A DNA stretch of 64,000 nucleotides from Legionella sp. MW5194. Its GTDB lineage: Bacteria; Pseudomonadota; Gammaproteobacteria; Legionellales; Legionellaceae. The notes under the pieces are model-generated. The model was given only the letters and a program-made list of their open reading frames with translations. It did no database searches and had not been told where the DNA came from. The position numbers and the translations under genes were made by a program. The stretch lies in NCBI RefSeq assembly GCF_016864235.1, contig NZ_CP045732.1, positions 1,364,001-1,428,000 on the forward strand, read 5' to 3'. Shown here one piece after another: positions 22,201-29,553 of the stretch (position 1 is the first letter of the stretch; each line of letters opens with the position of its first letter).

Positions 22201-25200
22201 TGGGGGATCCCGTCGAATATCAAGCGATTACTGCAGTGTTTGGGCAAGGAAACAGGATTGGGTTGGGATCAGTTAAAGCCAATATTGGTCATACAGAACC
22301 GGTTTCTGGCCTCGCCGGCATTATCAAAGCCCTACAAATGTTTGCTCATCAATGTATCCCGCAACAAATTAATTTTACTGAGATTAATCCTTATATTGAA
22401 TTACAAGCCCCTTTTTATATTGAATCCAACACGGTATCCAAAGAACTACGGCACATTGGGGTGAATTGTTTTGGATTTGGTGGCAGTAATGGCCATTGTG
22501 TTTTGAGCCATGTTCAGCAACAACAGCCAACTTACTTTTTGCCATATTACTTATTTGTATTGTCTGCACACAATCAACAGGCATTGGACGAGTTACATCA
22601 ACGCTGGTTAACTTTTGTCATAAAACATCCAGACATTGATCGAACAGCACTTTGTAAAACGTTGTCTCTAGGACGTGATCATTTACCCTATCGAGCCTGC
22701 TGGATCCTGGATCCAAATAAGGATCTCCTACAGCAACTGCAAACTCAGACCTGTTTGTCGACAACGGACTCCGATAATGTGAGTTATCAGCCTTTTCTCA
22801 ATGTAGAAACCAACGAGCTTGGAAATTATTTAGGGAAGATTGCTTCTTCTTATATGAATGGCAAGGATATTCCATGGTCTACATTATATCAGGGTATTGA
22901 ATGCTTTCCGCTCATATTATCCGAATATCCTTTTGCGAAATACCGCCATTGGATTGGCAATGAGATGGCCTCCTATTCTAAATCGGAATTCAATCAACCT
23001 TTGGAATGTTATAAGGAAGAATGGCAGACTTGCACCTTACAGACATTTAGGTTCACTGATCATGAAACGATATTAATCATAGGATATGAGACGCATCATG
23101 CATTAATGACGGCGTTAGTAAATCAATTTCCATTAAGCCAAGTCAGCCTCATTCTGATAGATGAAGACTATCCAATACGTTTAGTCCATGCATTGCAAGA
23201 AAAACCACAGAGAATCTATTATTTTGGTAATTTAAGTCGAATGAGCGATAATTTATTAGAGTCTCAAGACAATCAATTACAAAAACCATTGCTGCATTTG
23301 TTGCAATCCATTCAAACCAGTTTAAAGGATATGGCGATTGATTTACATGTCATTGCCAGCGGGGTTATGCAAATAAGATCTGAAACTATTTATAATGCTC
23401 CGGCAGCAGCCATGTATGGTTTAGTTCAGTCATTCAGTAAAGAAATAAATAACTGTCGATGTCACTGTATAGCAATTGCTGATCTTGATTTGCTAGCAGA
23501 TGCTATGAAGATAAATGGTCAGGATGCAAACCTCTATTATTTTGATGGTTATCAATTATATATACGCCAATTGGTAGCGGTTGATCTCTCGCCTCAGAAA
23601 GTAAACCTTGAAAATAAAATTGTTGTTTTACTAGGGGGAAGCGGACAAGTTGGACAGCATTTACTACCACACTTGTTAGCCCAACAACCTGCCCATTGTA
23701 TATGTATCAGCAGAACCTCGACTGATTTAGGAGAGGGAGTAATACATTATGCTGCTGATTGCACCGATAGGGTTGTTTTTCTAGAAACGATTGAGAAAAT
23801 TGTCGAGCGTTATCATCGAATAGATTACCTTATTCATTTGGGATCAACATATCTTGAAACCGACATTGCAGCTTTAAAGTATGAGGACTACCTGGAGCAA
23901 ATACGAGCTAAAGTCTGGGGGACACAATACTGTTTAGAGGCTTCCAAGCTACCACAAGTACAATCGATTTTGATTAGTTCATCGGCGCAAGTCTATAGTC
24001 AAAATGAAAAACGTGGAGCTTATAGTGCGGCTTGTTATTATAGTGATGCCTTGGTGCAGCAATTTAACTCCGACAAAGTCAACTTGCTCCATTGGGGATT
24101 TTGGCAGCAAAAAGATGAAGCGATGAATCAAACGATGCGCTCAGTTGGCATTCACCCCATTAACGGCCAACAAGGATGTGATGCATTGCTATCCGTTATG
24201 ACAGCCGTTAGAGCCAATGTAAGTTGCTTTTTAGTAGATGCAGGAATGAAAGCATTTATGCCTATTACTGAAGAGTCGCAGCAGTCTTTATTACAAGTGA
24301 TTTATTTTCATCAACAATTACAACAACTTGAAATCTATGCGGCGGATTTAATCTGGTCCACTTTGATAAGCTGTGGTGTTATTTTTACGCAAGATAGACA
24401 ACCATGTCTTAATCATCATCATGTGCTGCAGTCATATCACCAGTATTTGCAGAATTTAGTCGAGCATCTGCTGAAAGTGGCAAACAGTCATAATCATGAT
24501 TTGGCCGCATTAAATGATAATCAGCTCTTAACCAGGCGCTGGCGACAGTTTAAAGATACGCTTGATTTGGAACCTTTCCTAAATCTGCTTGAGCGTTGTG
24601 TTTCGTTATTACCAAAAGTCCTTTCTGGACAACTAAGTCCTCAACAAGTTCTTTTTCCAAATGGTTGCGAGGATTTAGTCAGAGGGGTTTATCAATTTAA
24701 TCCCTTGGCACAATATTATAATCGAGTGGTTGCGAAGGCTGTGCATGAGATTTGTGATAATAATCAAAGACTACCAATTTTAGAAGTTGGAGCCGGAACA
24801 GGAGCGACAACAGCAGAAATTTTGGTGGAAGGTTACCTGGATTTAGATTATACCTTCACCGATATTAATTTTGATTTTCTCGAACAGGCAAAACAACGAT
24901 TTTCTAAGGCAACCAATCTGCATTTGCAACAATTTGATATCAATACAGATCAGGCACAAAATGCTTATGAACTAATCATCGCCAGCAATGTTCTTCATAC
25001 TTGTGAGGATTTGCCACAGACACTTATTCGACTTAATCAGAGCTTATCTCTTGGCGGTCATCTGATCATTAATGAAGCCGTTGCATCAAGTCTATTTTTA
25101 GATGCCACTTTTGGATTATTCCCACAGTGGCATAAACAAAAGCAAGATGGTAGAATTAACGGCAGTCCACTGCTAGGTAAAGAACAATGGGTAGCTTGTT

Positions 25201-25595
25201 TGGAAAAAGCAGGATTTAGCGTTTCATTTTGCGACACTCCTGAATGGGTTGAACAAGTAGTAATCATCGCATGCGTAACCCAGAAAAAAGCCCACTTGAA
25301 CGAAGTACAAGTTAAAAGAGTAAAATTAACTGAAACTCCCAAATCACCGATAAGGGAATCAAAGCATTTTTCATCTTCTTTGACTGACATCCTTGCTGGA
25401 GCTTTAAACATTTCACCAGAGTCTTTACAAAAGAATCGTTCGCTGCAAAGTTATGGTCTGGATTCAATATCTGCTATTCATTTAACCCAAACCATAAAAC
25501 AAATCTATGGCCTGGATATACAGCCTACGCGTTTATTACAGGATGAACCCATAGCGTTATTTCTTAAGGAATTTGATTTGGAGTGTTCATTATGA
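16242..25595 (+). CDS. Trans-AT polyketide synthase, protein 3
   Basis: The start overlaps the previous stop as ATGA. Domains in order: DH (His18 of DHRIDGCYVLPG, Asp about 173 of LHPALLDGA); ACP (LGFDSG about 308); KR (IVGGGDG about 523, Tyr about 653); KS (Cys about 937 in DSMCSSA); a divergent KR-like Rossmann domain (VLGGLGELG about 1378, AYAVDNA about 1497); ACP (LGFNSL about 1630); KS (Cys about 1846 in DTACSSS); KR (LLGGSGQVG about 2462); C-methyltransferase (ILEVGAGTGATT about 2847); ACP (YGLDSI about 3073). The order DH-ACP-KR directly before a KS matches the KS-DH-ACP-KR modules known from trans-AT systems, with that KS supplied by the previous protein. The last KR reads YSAACYYSDAL, lacking the usual Asn. 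There is no thioesterase, so chain release must happen in trans or elsewhere. A palindromic repeat sits in frame in the KR-KS linker (residues about 757-773). Confidence 0.95.
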   Translation: MKQFKHRISSDNPLVRDHRIDGCYVLPGVTYWDMCARCLGQETFSLRHIRYPNALIVPVDGHVEVYLDYDESQSTISIYHWQDQDKIVHFSAHYHPTPLRADPVFIDPDSDSQSVSMQTIYLSASKAGIQHGPFMQVTGNTSVDSSKIMMQIRLGQQGTSYLNRFYLHPALLDGATFGIAALHFGQVSQLEKDHLYLPLAIERVEVFRRIDQAELWVIAEKKPAPAGLISCDLLLCDANGKPYLRVSGLSNKCFHIRQLFDNHVYQSEIMVSNNNQSLEQKVLSVLSEFIEQPVLALSRKVSFFDLGFDSGQLMACSAKLEKILAISVYPTLLFEYNTVDKLLDYLAHSAQNHSTSSSTFLQEKQYALYHPSLVLFSSEESINQPISLLKRTNREQNIKISGPILDTSYFNNTDSIEEVIADLSQWLNPIKNEPFSVIIQISSAQQALFAALKALILSFNKESKALKLKLLMCDDVDQSIAACHVLSKESVFQYHNGQCYIPTQQAIESSDNSPGLQTGGSYLIVGGGDGLSKHLRTYLQNTYQAKIRVIGHRPSCQSCQVQNIPYQQVDVCDEQALQHYLQGKSFDGIFFLAAYKNDGLLIKAKKEDIQKVFSVKPLAFERLLKAITDEQVKFICAFSSLSAEIGQPGQTLYAAANSLLNHLAQQAERRRLSTAKGPRVFSVSWPYWQDGGMQLAPDLVAYFSQQYSTSPLETKQGMELLTQIIQQNHACVTVANEMLLGVKTNPVAIRSDVHLESPHPPKGHLLPMSGEKGKREETRLSELSDDDMAIIGLSFQLPDANTLFQLHHNLAAGQSSIKKVERPWSEQPYSWGGYLEGIDQFDPLFFNISPNEAKLMDPQERLFLSHAWHCLEDAGYTNKQGQAIGVIASAMFNSYQNIAINKELQSPKPQSILAAIANRVSYVCNLTGPSFTIDSMCSSALNALDLACQTLKTKPIDAMLVGAVNICSHPFKLSALVENKFLSPTGESKPFSMHANGYVPGEGVVVLMVKKAKQALSDGDSIYAVIKSIASTHGGHGQGFTVPSANAQASTIRQALTLAKLTEEDIDYVEAHGTSTALGDPIEMEGLHQVFSGRQRNLPVGSVKSNMGHLEPVAGFASLMKVIAQFHYRVIYPSIHAEPLNPKLMPSLGVLSVASRYQENVTFNHAGISCFGAGGSNTHCIVGNVQHNLIQREKTNYDLQSYWLEEEHQFSSVQWFHKALKPISALHEPKQAFTVLQPVSSVLPQYFSEASEKPSACLLSVTAMQCRNNQIESILTELISRHPSLQIILLTQEQHTWMMAHASIVSNVRLTQSQIKCIYLPQALSLPSHYMKTLMELEFENFDYRLVYYDQHMQRLTPVFDSLPLSGTPSHLAQQKIAVLGGLGELGMQFCLTLNALGISQYDVYGRSPASQKQSQLASLYPHVRYVEHDFLSSTYQTGSYDVIINCLGLMPGQADNTAARIKLKENYKRFVELAQPKKIITISSLSAWVGFGDEPAYAVDNASVLEFSNSNCEHVIVYCPLILTAALEAKTSREWFNWSQQNQGLALFSLDSFKGACSHILSLSGGEYLPFVGNEQTLKSYLQGRLQLPKEINFQSDKQTQTDPLLAMIEAILGIPSDKIDATKSFQELGFNSLTLASFAEKISTCFNKNFNPSRFFEIQNLNDLRDLLNVSPVAEITSSKDFSKSDDDPIVVCGHACQFADSENATIFWQNLVSGKECTQSTLQQRFGPVPETRIGLLEGIDLFDHPFFAISPQEAKWLDPQQRLLLQLSWHLFENAGIAPSSLKGEAVGVFIAIQFDDYARLSDREQSLDIYQITGCAKTFAANRLSYYYDFHGPSETIDTACSSSMSAIARAVQALRNEECDYALVMGVSLLCDFKTVELTEQLHIISQKGQCRPFDKDADGYVKGEGVAGILLTKRSIAEKRTLRTEAIVSGIAVNHGGRAQSITAPNGKAEQEVMRRAYVKSSVSPSEIDYLEAHATATKLGDPVEYQAITAVFGQGNRIGLGSVKANIGHTEPVSGLAGIIKALQMFAHQCIPQQINFTEINPYIELQAPFYIESNTVSKELRHIGVNCFGFGGSNGHCVLSHVQQQQPTYFLPYYLFVLSAHNQQALDELHQRWLTFVIKHPDIDRTALCKTLSLGRDHLPYRACWILDPNKDLLQQLQTQTCLSTTDSDNVSYQPFLNVETNELGNYLGKIASSYMNGKDIPWSTLYQGIECFPLILSEYPFAKYRHWIGNEMASYSKSEFNQPLECYKEEWQTCTLQTFRFTDHETILIIGYETHHALMTALVNQFPLSQVSLILIDEDYPIRLVHALQEKPQRIYYFGNLSRMSDNLLESQDNQLQKPLLHLLQSIQTSLKDMAIDLHVIASGVMQIRSETIYNAPAAAMYGLVQSFSKEINNCRCHCIAIADLDLLADAMKINGQDANLYYFDGYQLYIRQLVAVDLSPQKVNLENKIVVLLGGSGQVGQHLLPHLLAQQPAHCICISRTSTDLGEGVIHYAADCTDRVVFLETIEKIVERYHRIDYLIHLGSTYLETDIAALKYEDYLEQIRAKVWGTQYCLEASKLPQVQSILISSSAQVYSQNEKRGAYSAACYYSDALVQQFNSDKVNLLHWGFWQQKDEAMNQTMRSVGIHPINGQQGCDALLSVMTAVRANVSCFLVDAGMKAFMPITEESQQSLLQVIYFHQQLQQLEIYAADLIWSTLISCGVIFTQDRQPCLNHHHVLQSYHQYLQNLVEHLLKVANSHNHDLAALNDNQLLTRRWRQFKDTLDLEPFLNLLERCVSLLPKVLSGQLSPQQVLFPNGCEDLVRGVYQFNPLAQYYNRVVAKAVHEICDNNQRLPILEVGAGTGATTAEILVEGYLDLDYTFTDINFDFLEQAKQRFSKATNLHLQQFDINTDQAQNAYELIIASNVLHTCEDLPQTLIRLNQSLSLGGHLIINEAVASSLFLDATFGLFPQWHKQKQDGRINGSPLLGKEQWVACLEKAGFSVSFCDTPEWVEQVVIIACVTQKKAHLNEVQVKRVKLTETPKSPIRESKHFSSSLTDILAGALNISPESLQKNRSLQSYGLDSISAIHLTQTIKQIYGLDIQPTRLLQDEPIALFLKEFDLECSL
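18511..18558. repeat. Palindromic repeat inserted in frame in a PKS linker
   Basis: Two stem-loops lie back to back: CCCCT/AGGGG (18511-18515 with 18526-18530), then a perfect 10-bp inverted repeat, CCTTCTCCCC and GGGGAGAAGG (18533-18542, 18549-18558), around the loop ATGTCT. The G/C-rich palindrome stands out from the AT-rich synthase gene. It is read through as a Pro/Gly/Lys-rich linker between the KR and KS of protein 3. It resembles the dispersed REP- or RPE-like intergenic palindromes of bacteria; only this copy was noticed in the window, so repeat status is an inference. Confidence 0.6.
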
Positions 25596-26548
25596 TGGGT
25601 AACCAAGAGTACAAGGAAATTCGTCAACAGCTGAATTTTACAAGAGGGTTGGGTAGTGCCTTTGGATTTTTATTAGTCGATGGCATACTGTTGTTTCTTG
25701 CTTTGCATTGGATTCAAAGTACTTCAGTGACCTTGTATGTAGTGTCTCAACTCGCACTAGCTATAGTAATGCTGCATGCCTTTTTATGGGTACATGAGTG
25801 TGGGCATAATACCTTATCGAAAAGTAAAACGATTAACGCACTGGTTGGTCATTTTTACAGTATTTTTTGTTTTATGCCGTTTTATACCTGGAAATTCATA
25901 CATGAAGAACACCATAAATGGACTGGTCATATTGATAAAGATCCGGTGTTTGCCTTGCTAAAGGATGCTAAGAAAAAGAAAAAGCTTCCCTGGATATTTC
26001 ATTTTGGTTGGCGGACATTTATCCCATTGAATGTATTTTTTCTCTATGTTGTTTATTGGCGATATCCTCTGACTTTAAAGCGGGAAAATAAACTAAACCT
26101 ATTTATCCTGAAACATTGCTTGTTTTCCATGGGTGTATTAGTTGTCTCTTATGCACTACTTTATTGGTTAATGCCAGCGAATATTCATTTCTATTCCTTG
26201 TTGCCCGCGCTAGTTCTTTATGCACTGATGTGGGAGACTCTCTCCACACCACAACACCTTGGCCTGGAACCAACCAGCCATAGACCACAACTGAAGGATC
26301 ATATAAATACCACGCGCAGTACCTGGTTTCCCACCTTATTACAGCGTTATCTTTTTTTGAATTTTGGTTACCATATCGAACACCATCTGTTTCCAGCACT
26401 GCCGTGGCACGAACTCGAAAAGGCACATGACCTGCTGAAAAACAAGCTAGGCAATCATTATAATATGGTGACTGGTGGAAAATGGAATGTGCAAATGCGC
26501 AGCCAAAATATGGAAATCGCCATTGGAGTGCATAACAGTGATAGCTGA
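25592..26548 (+). CDS. Membrane fatty-acid desaturase-like protein
   Basis: Di-iron membrane desaturase, expected to introduce a double bond (or related oxidation) into an acyl chain at the inner membrane. The three histidine boxes are visible: HECGH (about residue 68), HEEHH (about 104) and HIEHH (near 275), with hydrophobic helices between them. The ATG at 25592 (or the adjacent one at 25595) overlaps the TGA of the PKS gene and has TTGGAG eight bases upstream, so the GTG at 25583 is rejected. Translational coupling to the synthase and overlap with the next gene point to a tailoring role on the polyketide or on a starter or terminal unit. Substrate and position cannot be read from the sequence; ordinary lipid desaturation is the alternative. 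Confidence 0.88.
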   Translation: MMGNQEYKEIRQQLNFTRGLGSAFGFLLVDGILLFLALHWIQSTSVTLYVVSQLALAIVMLHAFLWVHECGHNTLSKSKTINALVGHFYSIFCFMPFYTWKFIHEEHHKWTGHIDKDPVFALLKDAKKKKKLPWIFHFGWRTFIPLNVFFLYVVYWRYPLTLKRENKLNLFILKHCLFSMGVLVVSYALLYWLMPANIHFYSLLPALVLYALMWETLSTPQHLGLEPTSHRPQLKDHINTTRSTWFPTLLQRYLFLNFGYHIEHHLFPALPWHELEKAHDLLKNKLGNHYNMVTGGKWNVQMRSQNMEIAIGVHNSDS

Positions 26549-27140
26549 TGTGACTCAAGTGAATCACTATTCCTATCCCGAGTTTGTGAACGATCTTCAC
26601 TTTAAGCAAAAGATAGTCCTATGTGACAGTCATTCTGTTAAAAGTAGAATGGATTGCTTATCTTATTTTAATTGGCAGAAACTTACTTTTGATTTTTTAG
26701 CTGAACAAGATGGTACTTTGTTGCTTTATAAAAATAGTGAGATCATCAAACAACTGAGAGAACCCAAGTCCTTTGTAGTGAGTTCATTATTTAAAAAGAG
26801 TGAACTCTTATCACACTATTTTGACGATGAGATGCAATTTAACCAGTGGTGTTTTGATAATTTTCTCATCCATAAGATATCGAAAAAGTATATCCAACTG
26901 TATGCATATTATGATGCCTTTAGTCGCCATCCTATGACAGGTGAGTTAAGTCTGCCCCCCTTTCTATACGCCAAGCAGCATCCAGAACTGGAATTGTCTG
27001 CTTCATTGGCTGAAATGGCCAATGTAGAGCCTAAGACCATTGCTATCAAAAAAGGGCAAAGTATTCATTTTGATAAATATCTTTATCAGATTCACTATTT
27101 TACAGGGCTACAATGGATAGGAGAGAGCTTTGCAGGTTGA
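26538..27140 (+). CDS. Unrecognised 200-residue protein of the PKS operon
   Basis: I do not recognise a family. The GTG at 26538 is chosen because TTGGAG lies nine bases upstream and the gene then overlaps the desaturase by 11 bp, the same coupling as its neighbours; the longer frame from 26475 would run well into the desaturase. The protein is soluble-looking, about 200 residues, rich in Phe, Tyr and Lys, with no signal peptide or membrane segment and no obvious catalytic motif. Its place between a desaturase and a thioester-hydrolase-like gene implies a job in modifying or releasing the polyketide, but that is context only. The next gene starts 11 bp before its stop. Confidence 0.8.
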   Translation: MIADVTQVNHYSYPEFVNDLHFKQKIVLCDSHSVKSRMDCLSYFNWQKLTFDFLAEQDGTLLLYKNSEIIKQLREPKSFVVSSLFKKSELLSHYFDDEMQFNQWCFDNFLIHKISKKYIQLYAYYDAFSRHPMTGELSLPPFLYAKQHPELELSASLAEMANVEPKTIAIKKGQSIHFDKYLYQIHYFTGLQWIGESFAG

Positions 27141-27798
27141 GCTGTTAAAAACAAAACGCTTTAGTTTTATCAACTATTGCCCGCTGATAGTTGATCAAAA
27201 TAGTAATAGCGCAATACTTATCGATCCAGCGTGGGAACAAACATCCTTTAAACAACGACTCGATGAGTTGGGGGTTCAATTGTCTGCTATATTGTTGACC
27301 CATCACCACCTTGATCATAGTCATTTAGCCAATACTTTGGCAAAAGAATATGATGTGCCAGTTTACATGAGTCAGCGCGAAATTGATTACTATGATTTTG
27401 ACTGCTATCGATTACAAGGCATTTTACCCCAGCAACAAATCATTACTTTAGGTACTCATATGACGGTTTTAGTGCACCATACTCCTGGCCATACCATGGG
27501 TGGTGTTTGTTATCAAATTGAAGATAACCTATTTACCGGGGACACTTTGTTTAATGAAGGTTGCGGTTTTTGTCACACTCGTGGTGGATGCCCTGGCATG
27601 ATGTATGAATCATTGTCCCATTTAAAACGGGTCATTGACGACTCCATTAAAGTGTATCCAGGTCATCAATATCATAGTGAACTTGGATTGACATTTGCTC
27701 AAGTGAAGCAGCGTAATATTTATTTGAATATAGATAACAAACAAGATTTTATTGGATTTCGCATGCAGAAAAAATCTGGTATTTTGAAGTTTAGGTGA
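27130..27798 (+). CDS. Glyoxalase II-like metallo-hydrolase (BaeB/PksB type)
   Basis: Metallo-beta-lactamase-fold hydrolase. Zinc ligands are visible: THHHLDH (residues about 56-62), TPGH (about 119), GDTLF with its bridging Asp (about 138) and PGHQ (about 177). Length (222 residues) fits small glyoxalase II relatives. The TTG at 27130 follows a GGAGAG site and overlaps the previous gene by 11 bp. Hydrolases of this type occur in many trans-AT PKS operons (BaeB and PksB of bacillaene), where they are thought to cleave acyl thioesters. A proofreading or release role here is inference from that context. The frame ends just before the AT gene. Confidence 0.85.
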   Translation: MQVELLKTKRFSFINYCPLIVDQNSNSAILIDPAWEQTSFKQRLDELGVQLSAILLTHHHLDHSHLANTLAKEYDVPVYMSQREIDYYDFDCYRLQGILPQQQIITLGTHMTVLVHHTPGHTMGGVCYQIEDNLFTGDTLFNEGCGFCHTRGGCPGMMYESLSHLKRVIDDSIKVYPGHQYHSELGLTFAQVKQRNIYLNIDNKQDFIGFRMQKKSGILKFR

Positions 27799-27800
27799 TT

Positions 27801-28631
27801 ATGAGTGTATTTATTTTTCCTGGACAAGGTGCCCAATTCAAAGGGATGGGAAAGTCCTTATTTGCACAGTTCCCAGAAAAAGTGGAACTTGCTAATGACA
27901 TACTTGGATATGATATTCGTAAGCGAGTAGACAGTGATGATATTCATCAAACAGAGGTCACGCAACCATTGATTTATTGTGTTTCTTGCTTATCCTGGCT
28001 GATATTACGTGAGCACTATCAGCCTGAGATGGTTCTAGGACATAGTCTCGGTGAGTACGCAGCATTGTATGCAGCTCAAGTCTTTGACTTTGAAACGGGT
28101 TTGGAAATTGTCAAAAAAAGAGGCGAGCTGATGCAATCCGTGAAGGGTGGCGCGATGGCTGCAGTGATTGGAATAAAGGCTGCTGATGTTGCAGATATAA
28201 TTAAAAATAATCAATTGCCACTGTATGTTGCTAACTATAATAGTCCAGACCAAACAATCGTCGCGGGAACTCAGGATGCAATTTCAGGTTGTTCACAATT
28301 TTTCAAAGAGGCTAAATGGATACCTCTTGCTGTCTCTGGTGCTTTTCACTCCCCATTGATGAGTGACGTGAGCCAAATGTTTAAATCCGTATTAGACGCC
28401 TATACTTTTGCACCAGCAAAACTCCCCATTATTCTTAATGCTACTGCCCGTTGCCACGTTGATTGTCAAAATCCCTGGACAACAGTATTGAGTTCGCAAT
28501 TAGTTAATCCGGTTTATTGGAATCAAAGTATTCAATACTGTCTATCATTGGGCTTTATAGATTTTATTGAAGTGGAGCCGGGAAAGCGGCTATCGGGGTT
28601 GGTTAAGAACATACTCTTTCCCGTTGCCTGA
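27801..28631 (+). CDS. Discrete malonyl-CoA:ACP acyltransferase (trans-AT)
   Basis: FabD-type acyltransferase that would load malonyl units onto all ACPs of the three AT-less synthases. Motifs: FPGQGAQ near the N-terminus, the catalytic serine in GHSLGEY (about residue 83), and the downstream catalytic His in GAFHSPLM (about 181). Length of 276 residues fits a single AT domain. The ATG at 27801 is chosen because the protein then starts MSVFIFPGQGAQ, as FabD proteins do, with AGGTG just upstream; the GTG at 27795 overlaps the previous stop. The C-terminus converges on the O-methyltransferase gene, the two coding regions sharing 42 bp. A housekeeping fabD is presumably elsewhere. Confidence 0.93.
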   Translation: MSVFIFPGQGAQFKGMGKSLFAQFPEKVELANDILGYDIRKRVDSDDIHQTEVTQPLIYCVSCLSWLILREHYQPEMVLGHSLGEYAALYAAQVFDFETGLEIVKKRGELMQSVKGGAMAAVIGIKAADVADIIKNNQLPLYVANYNSPDQTIVAGTQDAISGCSQFFKEAKWIPLAVSGAFHSPLMSDVSQMFKSVLDAYTFAPAKLPIILNATARCHVDCQNPWTTVLSSQLVNPVYWNQSIQYCLSLGFIDFIEVEPGKRLSGLVKNILFPVA

Positions 28632-29510
28632 TTGGAACCAATAGTAACAGATTCCATCCACCGAATGCATAGTAGAGGTGATGTTGTGTTGTGAGCGATA
28701 TTCATCTACGGCACGTTTACAGTCATCAAAACCACCATAGTCATCGATGATACAAATACCGCCTTCACTCAATTTTGGATAAAATGCAGTTAGTGCATGT
28801 AAGGTAGATTGATAGAAGTCTGCATCTACTCTTAGCAATGATAATTCCTTAATTTGTTTTTTCAGGTCAGGAAATGTCTGGTCAAACCAGCCTTGAACTA
28901 GCTTTACCCTTTGATCATAAAGATGGTATCGTTTGAAGGCCTCTATAACATCGTCATAACTGGTGGGATTTATGTCTTTTTGTGGTATGTAACTTAGCTG
29001 ACTACAGAAATAACGAATTTTGGATTTTGTTGTTTCACTGTATTCTTCATTTGGGAATGCTTCAAGAATAGTGTTAACCAGCTTCTTTTGTAAGGTTTGG
29101 GGAAAAATGGGCAGGCAGCGCATCAATATTTTTAAAGTCAGTAATTGAAAACGGTTACTTACATAGGATTTTGATTGGGGAAACAAATCTGCGCCATAAA
29201 TTGTACGCTGGCATTCCTTGTCATAGACGTTTAAACATGCTTTAGCATACAGAAGGGCGCCACCACGCCAACATCCTGCTTCAAATATATCTCCTTTAAT
29301 CTGATGATCGCAAATATGTTGAATGGCCAACTCAATATTCTCCAGCCTCTTGGAACTTAATAAGGTTCTGATATTGCCATTGGTCATGAGTCGCTTGAAA
29401 TCATCATTTGATTGAAAGAAAAATTGCCAATCAGGATCACATTTTGTATCTAGCAGTCCCCTTAGACTTTGTTTGATGATAGATAGATAGTCTTTATTTA
29501 TTGTAGTCAT
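28590..29510 (-). CDS. TylF/MycF-like O-methyltransferase
   Basis: SAM-dependent methyltransferase of the macrocin O-methyltransferase (TylF) family, which methylates sugar or polyketide hydroxyls. Visible signs: the SAM-binding segment DIFEAGCWRGG (about residue 74), the metal and catalytic region LLRVDADFYQST (about 220), and the IIDDYGG segment (about 248) typical of this family. It is the last gene of the minus-strand run that starts at the HTH regulator, 43 bp after the transporter, and its 3' end overlaps the acyltransferase gene tail-to-tail. A tailoring methylation of the neighbouring polyketide is the natural reading, but no glycosyltransferase is adjacent, so the acceptor is open. 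Confidence 0.85.
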   Translation of the reverse strand: MTTINKDYLSIIKQSLRGLLDTKCDPDWQFFFQSNDDFKRLMTNGNIRTLLSSKRLENIELAIQHICDHQIKGDIFEAGCWRGGALLYAKACLNVYDKECQRTIYGADLFPQSKSYVSNRFQLLTLKILMRCLPIFPQTLQKKLVNTILEAFPNEEYSETTKSKIRYFCSQLSYIPQKDINPTSYDDVIEAFKRYHLYDQRVKLVQGWFDQTFPDLKKQIKELSLLRVDADFYQSTLHALTAFYPKLSEGGICIIDDYGGFDDCKRAVDEYRSQHNITSTMHSVDGICYYWFQSGNGKEYVLNQPR

Positions 29511-29553
29511 ATGGCTCTTGTACTTGCATAATTTAGGTTGAATATTGTACTGT

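Noticed and set aside
26103-26609. Reverse-strand 168-codon frame across the desaturase gene
   Set aside because: Antisense shadow without family features; it conflicts with the His-box desaturase.
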